Of a stretch of DNA of 64,000 nt, positions 1 to 8,933 are shown in pieces (position 1 is the stretch's first letter; every line of letters begins with the position of its first letter). Source of the stretch: Polyangia bacterium. GTDB taxonomy: Bacteria; Myxococcota_A; Polyangia; Nannocystales; Nannocystaceae. Below the pieces are notes generated by a model. It was not told the DNA's origin, did not search any database, and worked only from the letters and a program-made list of their open reading frames with translations. The stretch spans positions 186,001-250,000 of the forward strand of contig JAUHWG010000007.1 of assembly GCA_030424595.1 (NCBI GenBank), read 5' to 3'. The translations under genes and the position numbers were made by a program.

Positions 1-1976
1 CGGCGAACCTCGACAGCCTCTTCGCGCTGCTCCCGGCGGGGGAGAGCTCGTTCATGCTGATCCGCGATCCGGCGCAGCTCTTTGACTACGCCGTCACCAC
101 CTCGGGCTACTACGAGGAGCCGCTGGCGAAGGTCTCGGCGAAGGCGACGACCCCCGAGGGGGCGCCCCTCAGCGACCTCGCGAACGCGAGCCAGGACTAC
201 GCAGAGGTCAAGCGTCGCCTAGAGGCGATCAAGGGGGCGCTCGATGGCGGCGAGGTCAAGCTCGAGCGGGGCATGGCGATCGTCACGGTCGGCGCGGACA
301 ACAAGGACGCGGTCGTGATCTTCGGCTCATCCAACCCCGACGGCGTCCGTGCGCTCTTGACCGCGGTCGGCGTCGAGGAGGGCAAGGGCACCTGCAAGGC
401 GCTCGACGGCGCGGCGGGCTACGTCATCTGCGGCGAGAGCGAGGCGGTGCTCGCGGGCTACAAGGCCGGAGGCAAGGACGGAGCGGCGGCGAAGGCCGCT
501 CTTCAGAGCAGCCTCCCCGGGATCGCCCTCGACGAGGCGCAGATGGTCGCCTCGATCAAAGACGACGAGCTGGTGACCCTGGCGATGACCGTGAACGCCG
601 GTGACATGGCCTTCCACATCGGCCTGCCGACGGGGGAGAGCGACGTCGCCGAGGCCCGCGAGGTCCTGACCGCGGGCAAGCCGGAGCTCCTCCGATTCGT
701 CCAGCCGGGCACCGGCTTCATGTGGGCCCACATCGACACCGCGGCGATGCGCAAGCGCTCCCCCGAGATCGAGCAGATGCCGCCGATCTTCGGCAACGCG
801 ATCGACAAGCTCACCGGTGAGATCCTGCTCGGCGGTACGCGGGAGCCCTCGTCCCTCCAGATCCGCGTCGGCAGCGCCGATCCCTCGACCTTCAAGCCCG
901 CCCTCGACATGGCCCTCCTCGCCAAGAACGAGGTGCCGAAGTCGGTGCCGGGGGTGAAGGGATCCAAGGTCGACTTCGATCGGACGACGATCCCCCACAA
1001 GGACGGCGACATCACGGCGCTCCACCTCGGCGCCTCCGGGATCCCGATGCTCGAAGGTCTCCGCGAGCGCCTCGGCTTCTCGCTCGATCTCTGGGTCTTC
1101 GGCGCCGACGGGGCGCTGTCCATGATCGCCGGCGCCGACGCGGAGGCGGTCAAGAGCCTGACGGGCGGGAGCAGCGATCCGAGCAGCTCCCTGCCGCCGT
1201 CGCTCGCCAAGAGCATGGCCGCCGGGGAGGCCTCCGCGGTCCTCCACATGCCGCTCGACACCCTGCACGGGCCGCTCCTGCAGACCTTCCTCGAGGAGGC
1301 GAAGGGCAAGGGGGTGCCGGTCGATCCGGAGCTCGTACGGATGGGAGTCGGGCTCACCGGGCCCCTGTCGAGCTTCTCGTTTTGGGTCAGCGACGTCGAC
1401 GACAAGATGGTCGCTCACACCTCGATCCGGCTGATCGGCGACCCGGCGACCGAGGAGGGCCGAGCTGCCCTCGACGCCGCCAAGGACGTCGCGACCGGCG
1501 GTGACGCAAAGGCGGTCTTCGAGGCCCTGGCCGCTCGCTACCCCGACTCTCCGCGTCTCGTCGCCTACAAGGCGCGGGCGGGGGAGGGCGGCGCCGGCGA
1601 TCTGATCGGCTCGGCGATCGGCGCGGCGATCGGCGGAGCCTCGGTCCTCGCGCCGACGTTCCTCCTCAGCAGCGCGGCGGGGGTCGACGAGGTGACCGAG
1701 GTGACCGAGGTGACCGAGGTGAAGGCGCCGGAGACGACGCCCGAGAAGAAGCCCGAGAAGAAGCCGGCGAAGACTCCCGAGAAGAAGCCGGAGAAGCAGC
1801 CGGAGAAGAAGCCGGAGAAGACTCCCGAGAAGAAGCCAGAGACCAAGCCGGACGAGACCAAGCCGGACGAGACCAAGCCGACGACGCGGCCCAAGGATCC
1901 TTCGACCGTGCCGTCGACGACGCCGACGGAGGAGCCCAAGACTCGGCCCAAGCGCGTCGGTCGGCAGCCGAGCTAG
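1..1976 (+). CDS. 5'-truncated hypothetical protein, membrane-anchored, Lys/Pro-rich tail
   Basis: The reading frame is open from base 3, so the gene starts before the window; the first internal ATG is at 54. I do not recognise a family. About 500 residues read as an alternating alpha/beta soluble region containing a few Cys. They are followed by a Gly/Ala-rich hydrophobic segment (nt about 1600-1680, GDLIGSAIGAAIGGASVL) that could be a membrane anchor. Next comes a VTEV triple repeat and a roughly 80-residue low-complexity tail of EKKPEKKP and DETKP units, which resembles a wall- or periplasm-spanning spacer. The tail is built from near-perfect short tandem repeats, so its length is probably variable. 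No partner is visible upstream. The protein-coding call is sound; the function is unknown. Confidence 0.8.
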   Translation, partial: ANLDSLFALLPAGESSFMLIRDPAQLFDYAVTTSGYYEEPLAKVSAKATTPEGAPLSDLANASQDYAEVKRRLEAIKGALDGGEVKLERGMAIVTVGADNKDAVVIFGSSNPDGVRALLTAVGVEEGKGTCKALDGAAGYVICGESEAVLAGYKAGGKDGAAAKAALQSSLPGIALDEAQMVASIKDDELVTLAMTVNAGDMAFHIGLPTGESDVAEAREVLTAGKPELLRFVQPGTGFMWAHIDTAAMRKRSPEIEQMPPIFGNAIDKLTGEILLGGTREPSSLQIRVGSADPSTFKPALDMALLAKNEVPKSVPGVKGSKVDFDRTTIPHKDGDITALHLGASGIPMLEGLRERLGFSLDLWVFGADGALSMIAGADAEAVKSLTGGSSDPSSSLPPSLAKSMAAGEASAVLHMPLDTLHGPLLQTFLEEAKGKGVPVDPELVRMGVGLTGPLSSFSFWVSDVDDKMVAHTSIRLIGDPATEEGRAALDAAKDVATGGDAKAVFEALAARYPDSPRLVAYKARAGEGGAGDLIGSAIGAAIGGASVLAPTFLLSSAAGVDEVTEVTEVTEVKAPETTPEKKPEKKPAKTPEKKPEKQPEKKPEKTPEKKPETKPDETKPDETKPTTRPKDPSTVPSTTPTEEPKTRPKRVGRQPS

Positions 1977-2110
1977 CAGACCCTGGCAAAAGTCCCCGCG
2001 CACTCTCCAGCCCTCGTCGCCGCGAAGACCGGCGGTCCCGCCGCGATGCGCCGCGGAGGGGGGGCGCCATGTGCGCGTTTTGCTCCTGGCGTGGACCCGC
2101 ACAAACTCGA

Positions 2111-2126
2111 ACCCTCACGTAAGGGT
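2111..2126. promoter_or_regulatory. Dyad 1 upstream of isc operon, possible MerR-type operator
   Basis: ACCCT-N6-AGGGT inverted repeat (ACCCTCACGTAAGGGT). It runs into TAGAAT at 2126-2131, a good -10 match. A dyad just upstream of the -10 is the classic MerR-family operator position, but I cannot see a good -35. It shares CGTAAGG with dyad 2. Confidence 0.35.
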
Positions 2127-2242
2127 AGAATTCTCCCCGCAGAGCCCCAACTCCGCACGGGATAGCCCCATAGCGCCGAAAATGGCGGCATATGGGCGGT
2201 TGACAGCGATTCGGACCCGTGGCAACTAGCCACCCATACTCT

Positions 2243-2259
2243 CACCTAGACGTAAGGTG
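2243..2259. promoter_or_regulatory. Dyad 2 upstream of isc operon, possible MerR-type operator
   Basis: CACCT-N7-AGGTG inverted repeat, 19 bp before the regulator's ATG, containing the same CGTAAGG core as dyad 1. The position would suit autoregulation by the MerR-family protein. No footprint or -10 element can be assigned with confidence. Confidence 0.4.
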
Positions 2260-2277
2260 TTGAGTTGAGAGAGTTCG

Positions 2278-2826
2278 ATGGCGCAATCCCCGCAACAACG
2301 TCTCAAGATCGGTCAGCTCGCGCGCATGACCGGCAAGACGGCGCGCGCCCTCCACCTCTACGAAGAGATGGGGCTGCTCGCCCCGGCGACCCGGACCAGC
2401 GGCGGCTTTCGCCTCTACGGGCCCGATCAGGTCGCCCGCGTGTACTGGATCTCCAAGCTCCAGGACATGGGCTTTAGCCTCCCGCAGATCCAATCCCTGC
2501 TCTCGTCGGTCGCCGCCTCGGAGACCGCGCCCGAGGCGATGGACGGGGTTCGCGAGCTCTTCCAGGTGAAGCTCGACGAGACCCGCAAGCAGGTGATGCG
2601 CCTCCTCGAGCTGGAGCGCGACCTCATCGAGAGCCTCTCCTATCTGGAGGGCTGCCGGGTGTGCAGCGAGCCCGCGGCGCCCGAAGTTTGCAGCTCCTGC
2701 ACCAGCGAGCGGCGCGGCACGGAGCCGACGCCGAGCTTGGTCGCCGGCATCCACCGCGGGCCGCCCCAGGCCCGCGGACGCGACGGCGACCGCGATCACG
2801 ACCACGAAAGGACCGATCTCCAATGA
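2278..2826 (+). CDS. MerR-family regulator with C-terminal Cys cluster, heads isc operon
   Basis: 182 residues. The N-terminus (about 9-77) is a MerR winged helix, with [21 protein letters not shown] and the Arg/Tyr wing [10 protein letters not shown] dimerising helix follows (about 90-123), then four cysteines C126, C129, C138 and C141 (CX2CX8CX2C). The last 40 residues are Arg/Asp/His-rich. SoxR, a family member, holds a 2Fe-2S cluster on four C-terminal cysteines, though with different spacing (CX2CXCX5C). The stop overlaps the iscS start in an ATGA, so the two are translationally coupled. Inference: it senses iron-sulfur (or metal or oxidant) status and controls the isc operon, replacing IscR, which is absent here. 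Zinc binding instead of a cluster is possible. Confidence 0.85.
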   Translation: MAQSPQQRLKIGQLARMTGKTARALHLYEEMGLLAPATRTSGGFRLYGPDQVARVYWISKLQDMGFSLPQIQSLLSSVAASETAPEAMDGVRELFQVKLDETRKQVMRLLELERDLIESLSYLEGCRVCSEPAAPEVCSSCTSERRGTEPTPSLVAGIHRGPPQARGRDGDRDHDHERTDLQ

Positions 2827-4043
2827 CCGTCAAGACGCCGATCTATCTCGACTACGCCGCGACCTGCCCGGTGGATCCGCGGGTCCTCGACGCGATGATC
2901 CCCTGCTTCACCGACAACTACGGCAACGCCGCGAGCCGGACCCACGTCTTCGGCTGGCGCTCCGAGGAGGCCGTCGAGGCCGCTCGGATCGAGATCGCCA
3001 GGACCGTCAACGCCGACCCGAAGGAGATCACCTTCACCAGCGGCGCGACCGAGTCGAACAACCTCGCGATCAAGGGTATCGCCGAGTATCTCGCCGAGAA
3101 GGGCCGCCACATCATCACCGTGGTGACCGAGCACAAGGCGGTGCTCGACGCCTGCAAGCACCTGGAGCGCAAGGGCTACGACGTCACCTACCTGCCGGTG
3201 AACACCGACGGGCTCGTGACGGTCGAGCAGGTCGCCGAGGCGATCCGCCCGGACACGATCCTCGTCTCGATCATGTTCGCCAACAACGAGACCGGCGTGG
3301 TCCAGCCCATCGCCGAGATCGGCAAGCTCTGCCACGAGCGCAAGGTCATGTTCCACACCGACGCGGTCCAGGCCTTCGGCAAGATGCCGATCGACGTCCA
3401 GGAGATGAGCATCGACCTGATGAGCATCAGCGCCCACAAGATCTACGGGCCGAAGGGGGTCGGCGCGCTCTATGTCCGCCGTCGTCGCCCGCGGGTCCGC
3501 CTCTCGCCGCAGATCCACGGCGGCGGTCATGAGCGGGGCAACCGCTCGGGCACCCTCAACGTCCCGGGGATCGTCGGCTTCGGCGAGGCCGCTCGCCTCG
3601 CCCGCGAGTCGATGAAGGAGGAGTCCGCGCGGATCTTCGGGATCCGCGAGCACCTCCGCAAGCGCTTCATCGCCGAGATCCCGCACAGCATCGTCAACGG
3701 CACCCTCGAGTCGCACCTCCCGGGTACGCTCAACATCTCCTTCGCCTACGTCGAGGGCGAGTCGCTGCTGATGGGCCTCAAGGACATCGCCGTCTCGTCG
3801 GGCTCCGCCTGCACCTCGGCGAGCCTGGAGCCGAGCTACGTGCTCCGGGCGATGGGGCTCAACGACGAGCTGGCCCACTCCAGCCTGCGGATCACGATCG
3901 GCCGCCAGACCACCCTCGAAGAGGTCGACTACGTCGCCGACAGGGTCAAGGAGCAGGTCGAGCGCCTGCGCGAGATGTCCCCGCTGTGGGAGATGGTCCA
4001 GGACGGCATCGACCTCGACTCGATCCAGTGGACCCCCCACTGA
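2823..4043 (+). CDS. iscS: Cysteine desulfurase IscS
   Basis: 406 residues, against 404 for E. coli IscS. PLP-dependent enzyme that removes sulfur from cysteine and passes it as persulfide to IscU. The PLP lysine is K206 in [10 protein letters not shown], and the catalytic loop Cys is C330 in [17 protein letters not shown]. The long mobile loop and the C-terminal [10 protein letters not shown] are typical of the IscS rather than the SufS class. The frame is open upstream to 2661, but that part is an out-of-frame reading of the MerR gene. The ATG at 2823, overlapping the MerR stop, gives the right N-terminus ([12 protein letters not shown]). Second gene of the isc operon. Confidence 0.97.
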   Translation: MTVKTPIYLDYAATCPVDPRVLDAMIPCFTDNYGNAASRTHVFGWRSEEAVEAARIEIARTVNADPKEITFTSGATESNNLAIKGIAEYLAEKGRHIITVVTEHKAVLDACKHLERKGYDVTYLPVNTDGLVTVEQVAEAIRPDTILVSIMFANNETGVVQPIAEIGKLCHERKVMFHTDAVQAFGKMPIDVQEMSIDLMSISAHKIYGPKGVGALYVRRRRPRVRLSPQIHGGGHERGNRSGTLNVPGIVGFGEAARLARESMKEESARIFGIREHLRKRFIAEIPHSIVNGTLESHLPGTLNISFAYVEGESLLMGLKDIAVSSGSACTSASLEPSYVLRAMGLNDELAHSSLRITIGRQTTLEEVDYVADRVKEQVERLREMSPLWEMVQDGIDLDSIQWTPH

Positions 4044-4082
4044 GCCCGCGCGCACTGAGCCCGCGCGCACTGAGCCCGCGCG
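4038..4082 (+). repeat. Three perfect 15-bp tandem repeats at the iscS 3' end
   Basis: CACTGAGCCCGCGCG is repeated exactly three times. The first copy contains the iscS stop TGA. As the unit is a multiple of three, each copy places another TGA in the same frame. The repeats fill half of the iscS-iscU gap. Confidence 0.95.
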
Positions 4083-4129
4083 CGACCCCACCTACGAACC
4101 CGCAAGAACGAGCAAGCAAGGAACACATC

Positions 4130-4549
4130 ATGGCGTACAGCACCAAGGTCATCGATCACTACGAGAATCCGCGCAACGTCGGCAGCCTCGACAAGGGCGA
4201 CGACACGGTCGGCACCGGCATCGTCGGCGCTCCCGCCTGCGGTGACGTGATGAAGCTTCAGATCCGCGTCGAGAACGGCGTCATCCAGGACGCGAAGTTC
4301 AAGACCTACGGCTGCGGATCGGCGATCGCCTCGTCGAGCCTCGTGACCGAGTGGGTCAAGGGCATGCACATCGACGACGCCGTCAAGATCCAGAACTCGC
4401 AGATCGCCGAGGAGCTGAGCCTCCCGCCGGTCAAGATCCACTGCTCGGTCCTCGCCGAGGACGCGATCAAGGCCGCGATCAAGGACTACCAGGACAAGCA
4501 CGGCGCCGCCGCAGGTGAGAACGCCGACGATACGCCGGCCGCCGTCTAG
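4130..4549 (+). CDS. iscU: Iron-sulfur cluster scaffold IscU
   Basis: 139 residues. Scaffold on which IscS-derived sulfur and iron are assembled into 2Fe-2S clusters. The three conserved cysteines are C37 (GAPACGDVMKL, with Asp39), C62 (TYGCGSA) and C105 (KIHCSVLAED). LPPVK at 98-102 is the recognition motif for the HscA chaperone, matching hscBA downstream. The ATG at 4130 follows an AAGGA ribosome site at 4118-4122. The frame is open upstream to 3986, but the start chosen gives the canonical MAYSTKVIDHYENPRNVG. A short Ala/Asp-rich C-terminal tail of about 15 residues is extra. Confidence 0.97.
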   Translation: MAYSTKVIDHYENPRNVGSLDKGDDTVGTGIVGAPACGDVMKLQIRVENGVIQDAKFKTYGCGSAIASSSLVTEWVKGMHIDDAVKIQNSQIAEELSLPPVKIHCSVLAEDAIKAAIKDYQDKHGAAAGENADDTPAAV

Positions 4550-4576
4550 CCGCCGGCTGGGAGAGGAACTGTTAAC

Positions 4577-4936
4577 ATGTCCGCAGCCAAAGACCTCCGA
4601 GGGATGCCGACGATCACGATCACCGGCCGCGCCGCCAAGGTGATGCGCGACCAGCTCCAGCGCCGCGGGACGCCGAGCGCGAAGATCCGCTTTGGGATCC
4701 GCGGCGGTGGCTGCACGGGCTATTCGTACCTCTTCGAGTTTGAGGACCGCGACGCCCGCGAGAGCGACCATGTTTACACCAAGGACGGGGTCACGCTGAT
4801 CGTCGATCCGAAGAGCATGCGTATGCTCGACGGCACCGAGATCGACTTCGAGACCGGGATCCGCGGGCACGGCTTCCGCTTCAGCAACCCCAACGTCGAA
4901 GACTCCTGCGGCTGCGGCGAGTCGATCACGTTCTGA
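4577..4936 (+). CDS. iscA: A-type iron-sulfur carrier IscA
   Basis: 119 residues. A-type carrier that receives clusters or iron and delivers them to apoproteins. The three invariant cysteines are C46 (GGGCTGYSY) and C111/C113 (DSCGCGES). It is about ten residues longer at the N-terminus than E. coli IscA; an in-frame ATG (Met10) would remove the extra part, but GAGAGGA at 4561-4567 favours the first ATG. It lies 27 bp after iscU in the isc operon. Confidence 0.95.
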   Translation: MSAAKDLRGMPTITITGRAAKVMRDQLQRRGTPSAKIRFGIRGGGCTGYSYLFEFEDRDARESDHVYTKDGVTLIVDPKSMRMLDGTEIDFETGIRGHGFRFSNPNVEDSCGCGESITF

Positions 4937-4941
4937 GGTCG

Positions 4942-5490
4942 ATGTCTGTCGCCGCGACCAGCGAGCAGGGGGCGGACTACTTCGCCTGCTTCGGGATCGA
5001 CCGTCGCTACGCGATCGATAGGGACGCCTTAGAGCGCCGCTATCTCGAGCTCAGCCGTGACGCTCACCCGGATCGCGTGGCTGGCGGTACGACCCGCGAG
5101 ATGCGGCTGGCGGTCGAGCGATCGAGCCAGATCAACGTCGCCTACCGGACCCTCCGCGATCCCGTCAAGCGTGCGGAGTACCTGGTCAAGCTCGGCGGGA
5201 TCGACCTCGATCGCACGGGCGGCGACGGCGGCGCTCCAGACCCGGGTCAGGCGTTCCTGATCGAGATGGTCGAGCTCCGCGAGTCGCTCGAAGAGGCCTC
5301 TAGCGCGGGTCAGGCTGCGCTTGATCGGCTGCGGGCCGCGATCGAGTCGCGCAGCGAGGACTGCCTCGACGCCGGCATCGACGCGATCGAAGACGACGAC
5401 ATCCGCGGCGCCGCCATGCACCTGGTGATCCATCGCTACCTCCAGCGCTTCCTCGACGAGGTCGACGCGGAGGCTGGCCTCGACGACTGA
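4942..5490 (+). CDS. hscB: Co-chaperone HscB (J-domain protein)
   Basis: 182 residues. J-protein that delivers IscU to HscA and stimulates its ATPase. The N-terminal J-domain (about 10-80) contains HPD at 42-44 and RDPVKRAEYLV near its end. The C-terminal half is the helical HSCB_C domain (FLIEMVELRESLEEA), which binds IscU. The start lies 5 bp after the iscA stop, with GAGGT straddling that stop as ribosome site. Confidence 0.95.
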   Translation: MSVAATSEQGADYFACFGIDRRYAIDRDALERRYLELSRDAHPDRVAGGTTREMRLAVERSSQINVAYRTLRDPVKRAEYLVKLGGIDLDRTGGDGGAPDPGQAFLIEMVELRESLEEASSAGQAALDRLRAAIESRSEDCLDAGIDAIEDDDIRGAAMHLVIHRYLQRFLDEVDAEAGLDD

Positions 5491-5520
5491 GGCCGACCTC
5501 GACCCTTGATCTTCTCTGGC

Positions 5521-5547
5521 GACGGCCGACCTCGACGGTAGGCCGTC
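5521..5547 (+). promoter_or_regulatory. 7-bp hairpin in the hscB-hscA gap
   Basis: GACGGCC and GGCCGTC form a perfect 7-bp stem around a 13-nt loop, 10 nt before the hscA ATG, which has no clear Shine-Dalgarno sequence. It could tune hscA translation or mRNA stability within the operon. This is inferred from sequence pairing only. Confidence 0.35.
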
Positions 5548-5557
5548 GCAACGCGTC

Positions 5558-7546
5558 ATGAGCAACACCAACGCCACCCTCCACGACACCGGAGCCCTCT
5601 TCCAGATCGCCGAGCCGGAGGAGCGCGCGCCGAGCAAGCGCCGTCCCGGCTTCGGCATCGGCATCGACCTCGGGACGACCCACAGCCTCGTCGCGCTCGC
5701 CCCCGAGGGGAGCGCTCCGCGGGTCCTCGCGGACGCGCAGGACCGGCCCCTCCTGCCCTCTGTGGTCGCCTACACCGGCGAGGAGCCGGTCGTCGGCGCC
5801 GACGCGGTCGCCCAGCAGGAGGAGCACCCGCAGGCGGTGATCAGCAGCGTCAAGCGCTTCATGGGGCGCGGGCTCGCGGACATCGACTTCACCCACCCGT
5901 ACACGCTGGACGTCGATGAGGGCGCTGGTGTGATCCGGATCGAGGTCGACTCGGCTGGGGTCAAGCGTCGCCTCTCGCCGGTCGAGGTCTCGGCGGAGAT
6001 CCTCCGGGTGCTCCGCGATCGGGCCTCGGCGGAGCTCGGCGAGGAGATCGACGGTGTGGTCATCACGGTCCCCGCCTACTTCGACGACGCGCAGCGGCAG
6101 GCGACCCGCGACGCCGGTCGGATCGCCGGTCTCAACGTCTATCGGCTCCTCGCCGAGCCGACCGCGGCGGCGCTCGCCTACGGGCTCGATCGCGGCGGTC
6201 AGGGGCTCTTCGCCGTCTACGATCTCGGCGGCGGGACCTTCGACATCAGCATCCTCCGCCTCCGCGACGGGGTCTTCCAGGTGCTCGCCACCGGCGGCGA
6301 CTCGGCGCTGGGCGGCGATGACTTTGATCGGGTGATCGCCGCTCACCTGCTCGATGAGGCAGGTATTACGGAGCCGACGCTCCACCAGCGCGACGCGGCA
6401 CGGATCGCGGCGCGGACCGCCAAGGAGGCCCTGAGCGCGGTCTCCTCGACCACCGTCAGCATCGCCGCCTGCGGCATCGGCGGGGTCGAGCTGCGCCGCG
6501 AGACCCTGGAGTCGCTGCTCGATCCCCTGATCCAGCGGACGATCCGGGCCTGTCGGCGGACGCTCCGCGACGCTGGCTTTCGGGCCCGGGAGCTCGACGG
6601 GGTGGTTCTCGTCGGCGGCTCGACGCGGGTGCCGCGGGTCCGCGCGCTGGTCGAGGAGACCTTCGGCCGGCCGCCGCTCACCGACATCGACCCGGACAAG
6701 GTCGTCGCCTACGGGGCTGCGATCCAGGCCGACATCCTCTCGGGCTCGGCCCGCGAGGGGGTGACCCTCCTCGACGTCGTCCCCCTGAGCCTGGGCCTGG
6801 AGACCATGGGCGGGATCGTCGAGAAGATCATCCCCCGCAACGCGACGATCCCGATCTCCGCCCGCCAGGTCTTCACCAACTACTCCGAGCAGCAGACGGC
6901 GATGCAGATCCACGTCGTCCAGGGGGAGCGCGAGCTCGCCTCCGACTGCCGCTCGCTCGCCCGCTTTGAGCTCAAGGGGATCCCCCGCCTGCCGCCGTCG
7001 ATGGCCCGGGTCGAGGTGACCTTCCAGCTCGACGCCGACGCCCTCCTCACCGTGACCGCGCGGGAGCTGATGACCGGCACCAAGCAGTCGGTCGAGGTCA
7101 AGCCGACCTACGGCCTCAGCGAGGAGGAGGTCGACAAGCTGGTGATGGAGAGCTACGACTTCGCCTCCGAGGACTACAGCGCGCGCAGCCTCGCCGAGGC
7201 GCGGGTCGAGCTCGGGCGGGTGGCGCTCGCGGTCCGCATCGCCCTCGAAGAGGTCGGCCACCTCAAGGACATCGTGACCGCCGAGGAGCGGGCGGCGATC
7301 GAGGCGGCGCTCGCCGACGGCGACGCGATCATGGCCCGCAAGGACGCCGACGGCGACGCGATCACGGCGGCGCGGAAGGCCCTAGAGAAGCTCTCCGAGC
7401 CCTTCGCGCGCCGGCGGATGGAGCGGGCGCTCCTCGCGGGGATGGAGGGGCGCAGCCTCTTCGACATCGAGTCAGCGCTCGCCGCCGAGGAGGCCGAGCT
7501 CGACGAGCGTCGCGGTGGACACAGCGCTGAGATCATCGAGGACTAG
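5558..7546 (+). CDS. hscA: Hsp70-class chaperone HscA
   Basis: 662 residues; E. coli HscA has 616. Specialised Hsp70 that uses ATP to release clusters from IscU. A roughly 35-residue N-terminal extension is followed by the ATPase phosphate-1 motif [15 protein letters not shown], the phosphate-2 motif [15 protein letters not shown] and the adenosine motif [17 protein letters not shown]. The substrate domain begins around [13 protein letters not shown]. The weak ribosome site and the hairpin in front are unusual for the operon. Placement between hscB and fdx, plus the LPPVK motif in the linked IscU, supports HscA rather than DnaK. Confidence 0.95.
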   Translation: MSNTNATLHDTGALFQIAEPEERAPSKRRPGFGIGIDLGTTHSLVALAPEGSAPRVLADAQDRPLLPSVVAYTGEEPVVGADAVAQQEEHPQAVISSVKRFMGRGLADIDFTHPYTLDVDEGAGVIRIEVDSAGVKRRLSPVEVSAEILRVLRDRASAELGEEIDGVVITVPAYFDDAQRQATRDAGRIAGLNVYRLLAEPTAAALAYGLDRGGQGLFAVYDLGGGTFDISILRLRDGVFQVLATGGDSALGGDDFDRVIAAHLLDEAGITEPTLHQRDAARIAARTAKEALSAVSSTTVSIAACGIGGVELRRETLESLLDPLIQRTIRACRRTLRDAGFRARELDGVVLVGGSTRVPRVRALVEETFGRPPLTDIDPDKVVAYGAAIQADILSGSAREGVTLLDVVPLSLGLETMGGIVEKIIPRNATIPISARQVFTNYSEQQTAMQIHVVQGERELASDCRSLARFELKGIPRLPPSMARVEVTFQLDADALLTVTARELMTGTKQSVEVKPTYGLSEEEVDKLVMESYDFASEDYSARSLAEARVELGRVALAVRIALEEVGHLKDIVTAEERAAIEAALADGDAIMARKDADGDAITAARKALEKLSEPFARRRMERALLAGMEGRSLFDIESALAAEEAELDERRGGHSAEIIED

Positions 7547-7553
7547 GAAGAAC

Positions 7554-7898
7554 ATGCCGAAGATTCGATTCATCGAGCCCGATCGCACGGTCGAGCTCGA
7601 CGCCCCCAAGGGGACAAACCTGCTCGAGCTCGCCGAGGAGAACGGCGTCCGCATGGGCTCCGCCTGCGGCGGTGTCTGTGCCTGCTCGTCCTGTCATTGT
7701 TGGATCCGCGAGGGGGGGGACTCCCTCGACGAGGCGACCGAGGCGGAAGAAGACCGGCTCGACATGGCCTTCGACGTCCGGCCCGCCTCCCGCTTGGGCT
7801 GTCAGGTGAAGGTCGGAGATGCGCCGCTGACCGTCGAGCTGACCAGCGAGTCGATCACGACCTGGTACAACGAGCACCCGGACGAGCGGAAGTCGTAG
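7554..7898 (+). CDS. fdx: Isc-type 2Fe-2S ferredoxin
   Basis: 114 residues. Adrenodoxin-class ferredoxin that supplies electrons for cluster assembly. The cluster-loop cysteines are in SACGGVCACSSCHCW (C38, C42, C44, C47, C49), with the distal ligand C83 in SRLGCQV. TWYNEHPDE near the C-terminus resembles other Isc ferredoxins. The chosen ATG lies 8 bp after the hscA stop with AGGAAG as ribosome site; the frame upstream to 7515 only overlaps hscA. Last gene of the operon. Confidence 0.95.
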   Translation: MPKIRFIEPDRTVELDAPKGTNLLELAEENGVRMGSACGGVCACSSCHCWIREGGDSLDEATEAEEDRLDMAFDVRPASRLGCQVKVGDAPLTVELTSESITTWYNEHPDERKS

Positions 7899-7912
7899 GG
7901 GCACGGGTCCCC

Positions 7913-7934
7913 CGAGCCTCGCCGGAGGGGCTCG
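7913..7934 (+). terminator. Possible terminator hairpin after fdx
   Basis: CGAGCC and GGCTCG form a 6-bp stem with a 10-nt loop 15 nt after the fdx stop. There is no T-tract. It is a weak candidate for the end of the isc operon. Confidence 0.3.
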
Positions 7935-7986
7935 CCGAGCGTTGGCGTCCCTAGATCGTCCGGGCCTGCGGTGCGTTGCCCAGGGG

Positions 7987-8613
7987 ATGCGTCGAAGGAG
8001 CTTCGTCCGGGGTGCGGCCGGTTTGACCGCGGGGGTGACCGCGGCGGTCACGGGGGGCAGGGCGAGCGCGGCTCGCAAGGCGAAGCGGCCGCGCGACACA
8101 CGACCCTACGAGGAGATCCGCGAGGTCAACGAGGCGATGGTCAAGGAGCTCCTCGCGGGGGATCGGGATGGTTGGCGTCCGTGGCAATGGATCGTCGTCC
8201 ATCACACCGCAGCGGAGCACGCGAGCCTCGAGGGGATCGACCGCTACCATCGCAATCACTTCGGCGACCCCTTGGGCGCCGAGTATCACTTCGTGATCAA
8301 CAACGGAAAGCGCAAGGCGATGGGCTTGGTCGAGCCGGCTCGCTGGCGGCATCAGGAGCTCGCCGCCCACCTCTTCCACCCGGAGCGAGCGCCGGAGTCC
8401 CTGGCGATCTGCTTGATCGGAAATTTTGAGGAGCGGCCGGTCCCGGAGGAGATGACCGACGCCCTCGCGAGGCTGATCCGGTCGCTCATGGGGGCGCTCT
8501 CGATCCCCTCCTCGAAGGTCACGAGCCATCGCGCGGTCGACGGTCGTTTGACCCAGTGTCCCGGCAAGCACTTCGATCTCGCGGATCTCAAGTCTCGGCT
8601 CGAAGCGTCCTAG
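7987..8613 (+). CDS. Tat-exported PGRP-type N-acetylmuramoyl-L-alanine amidase
   Basis: 208 residues. The N-terminus MRRRSFVRGAAGLTAG is a twin-arginine signal, so the enzyme is exported folded. The mature part is an Amidase_2/PGRP fold that cleaves the MurNAc-L-Ala bond of peptidoglycan. The zinc ligands are visible: His in WIVVHHTAAEH, His in SHRAVDG and Cys in TQCPGKHF. The acidic helper YHFVINNGK is also present. A TTG at 7942 in the same frame would add 15 residues before the twin arginines, so the ATG at 7987 is preferred. Wall remodelling or peptide recycling is likely. No link to the isc operon is apparent. Confidence 0.85.
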   Translation: MRRRSFVRGAAGLTAGVTAAVTGGRASAARKAKRPRDTRPYEEIREVNEAMVKELLAGDRDGWRPWQWIVVHHTAAEHASLEGIDRYHRNHFGDPLGAEYHFVINNGKRKAMGLVEPARWRHQELAAHLFHPERAPESLAICLIGNFEERPVPEEMTDALARLIRSLMGALSIPSSKVTSHRAVDGRLTQCPGKHFDLADLKSRLEAS

Positions 8614-8634
8614 GGCGCGCTCACTCGCGCGCCC
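8613..8634 (+). terminator. Hairpin at the amidase stop codon
   Basis: GGGCGCGC and GCGCGCCC pair perfectly (8 bp) around TCACTC, starting on the last base of the amidase stop. There is no T-tract, as is common in GC-rich genomes. A second hairpin follows at 8666-8689. Confidence 0.5.
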
Positions 8635-8665
8635 CGAGTCGATGACCTTCTGCGCCTGCGCTTGA

Positions 8666-8689
8666 TCGGGCGCGATGAAGCGCGCCCGA
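8666..8689 (+). terminator. Second hairpin downstream of the amidase
   Basis: TCGGGCGCG and CGCGCCCGA pair perfectly (9 bp) around a 6-nt ATGAAG loop. With the preceding hairpin it probably ends the transcript. No T-tract follows. Confidence 0.45.
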
Positions 8690-8933
8690 CAGGCTCGCTC
8701 TCTCTCGCGGACGCGCTTTCGCCCGTGAACGGGATCCCTGCGCGCGTCTTCGCGTTCCGGTAGAGATGGCCGTAGCGGGCCTCTACGGCGATCTGTGGCG
8801 TACCTCTCGGTTATCCTTGCTGCTGCCAAGGTATGCGGTGGATGTGCACGTTTCGTTCGCCTGGCGGTAGATTTCGGGGTCGCGCGAGGTCAAGCGCGAC
8901 GCGAGATCGGAGCCGCATGGGGACCGATCGGAC

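Larger units (their letters stand above)
1977..2277. other. Intergenic region upstream of the isc operon
   Basis: This 301-bp gap holds no convincing gene. It carries two related short dyads (2111-2126 and 2243-2259) and a TTGACA at 2200-2205, so it is best read as the control region of the MerR/isc operon. A possible ribosome-binding site, GAGAGAG, lies at 2267-2273, just before the ATG at 2278. Confidence 0.5.

Noticed and set aside
2661..2822. A longer iscS starting at 2661
   Set aside because: The extra residues overlap the MerR gene in another frame and are Arg-rich; IscS homologues begin at the ATG at 2823.
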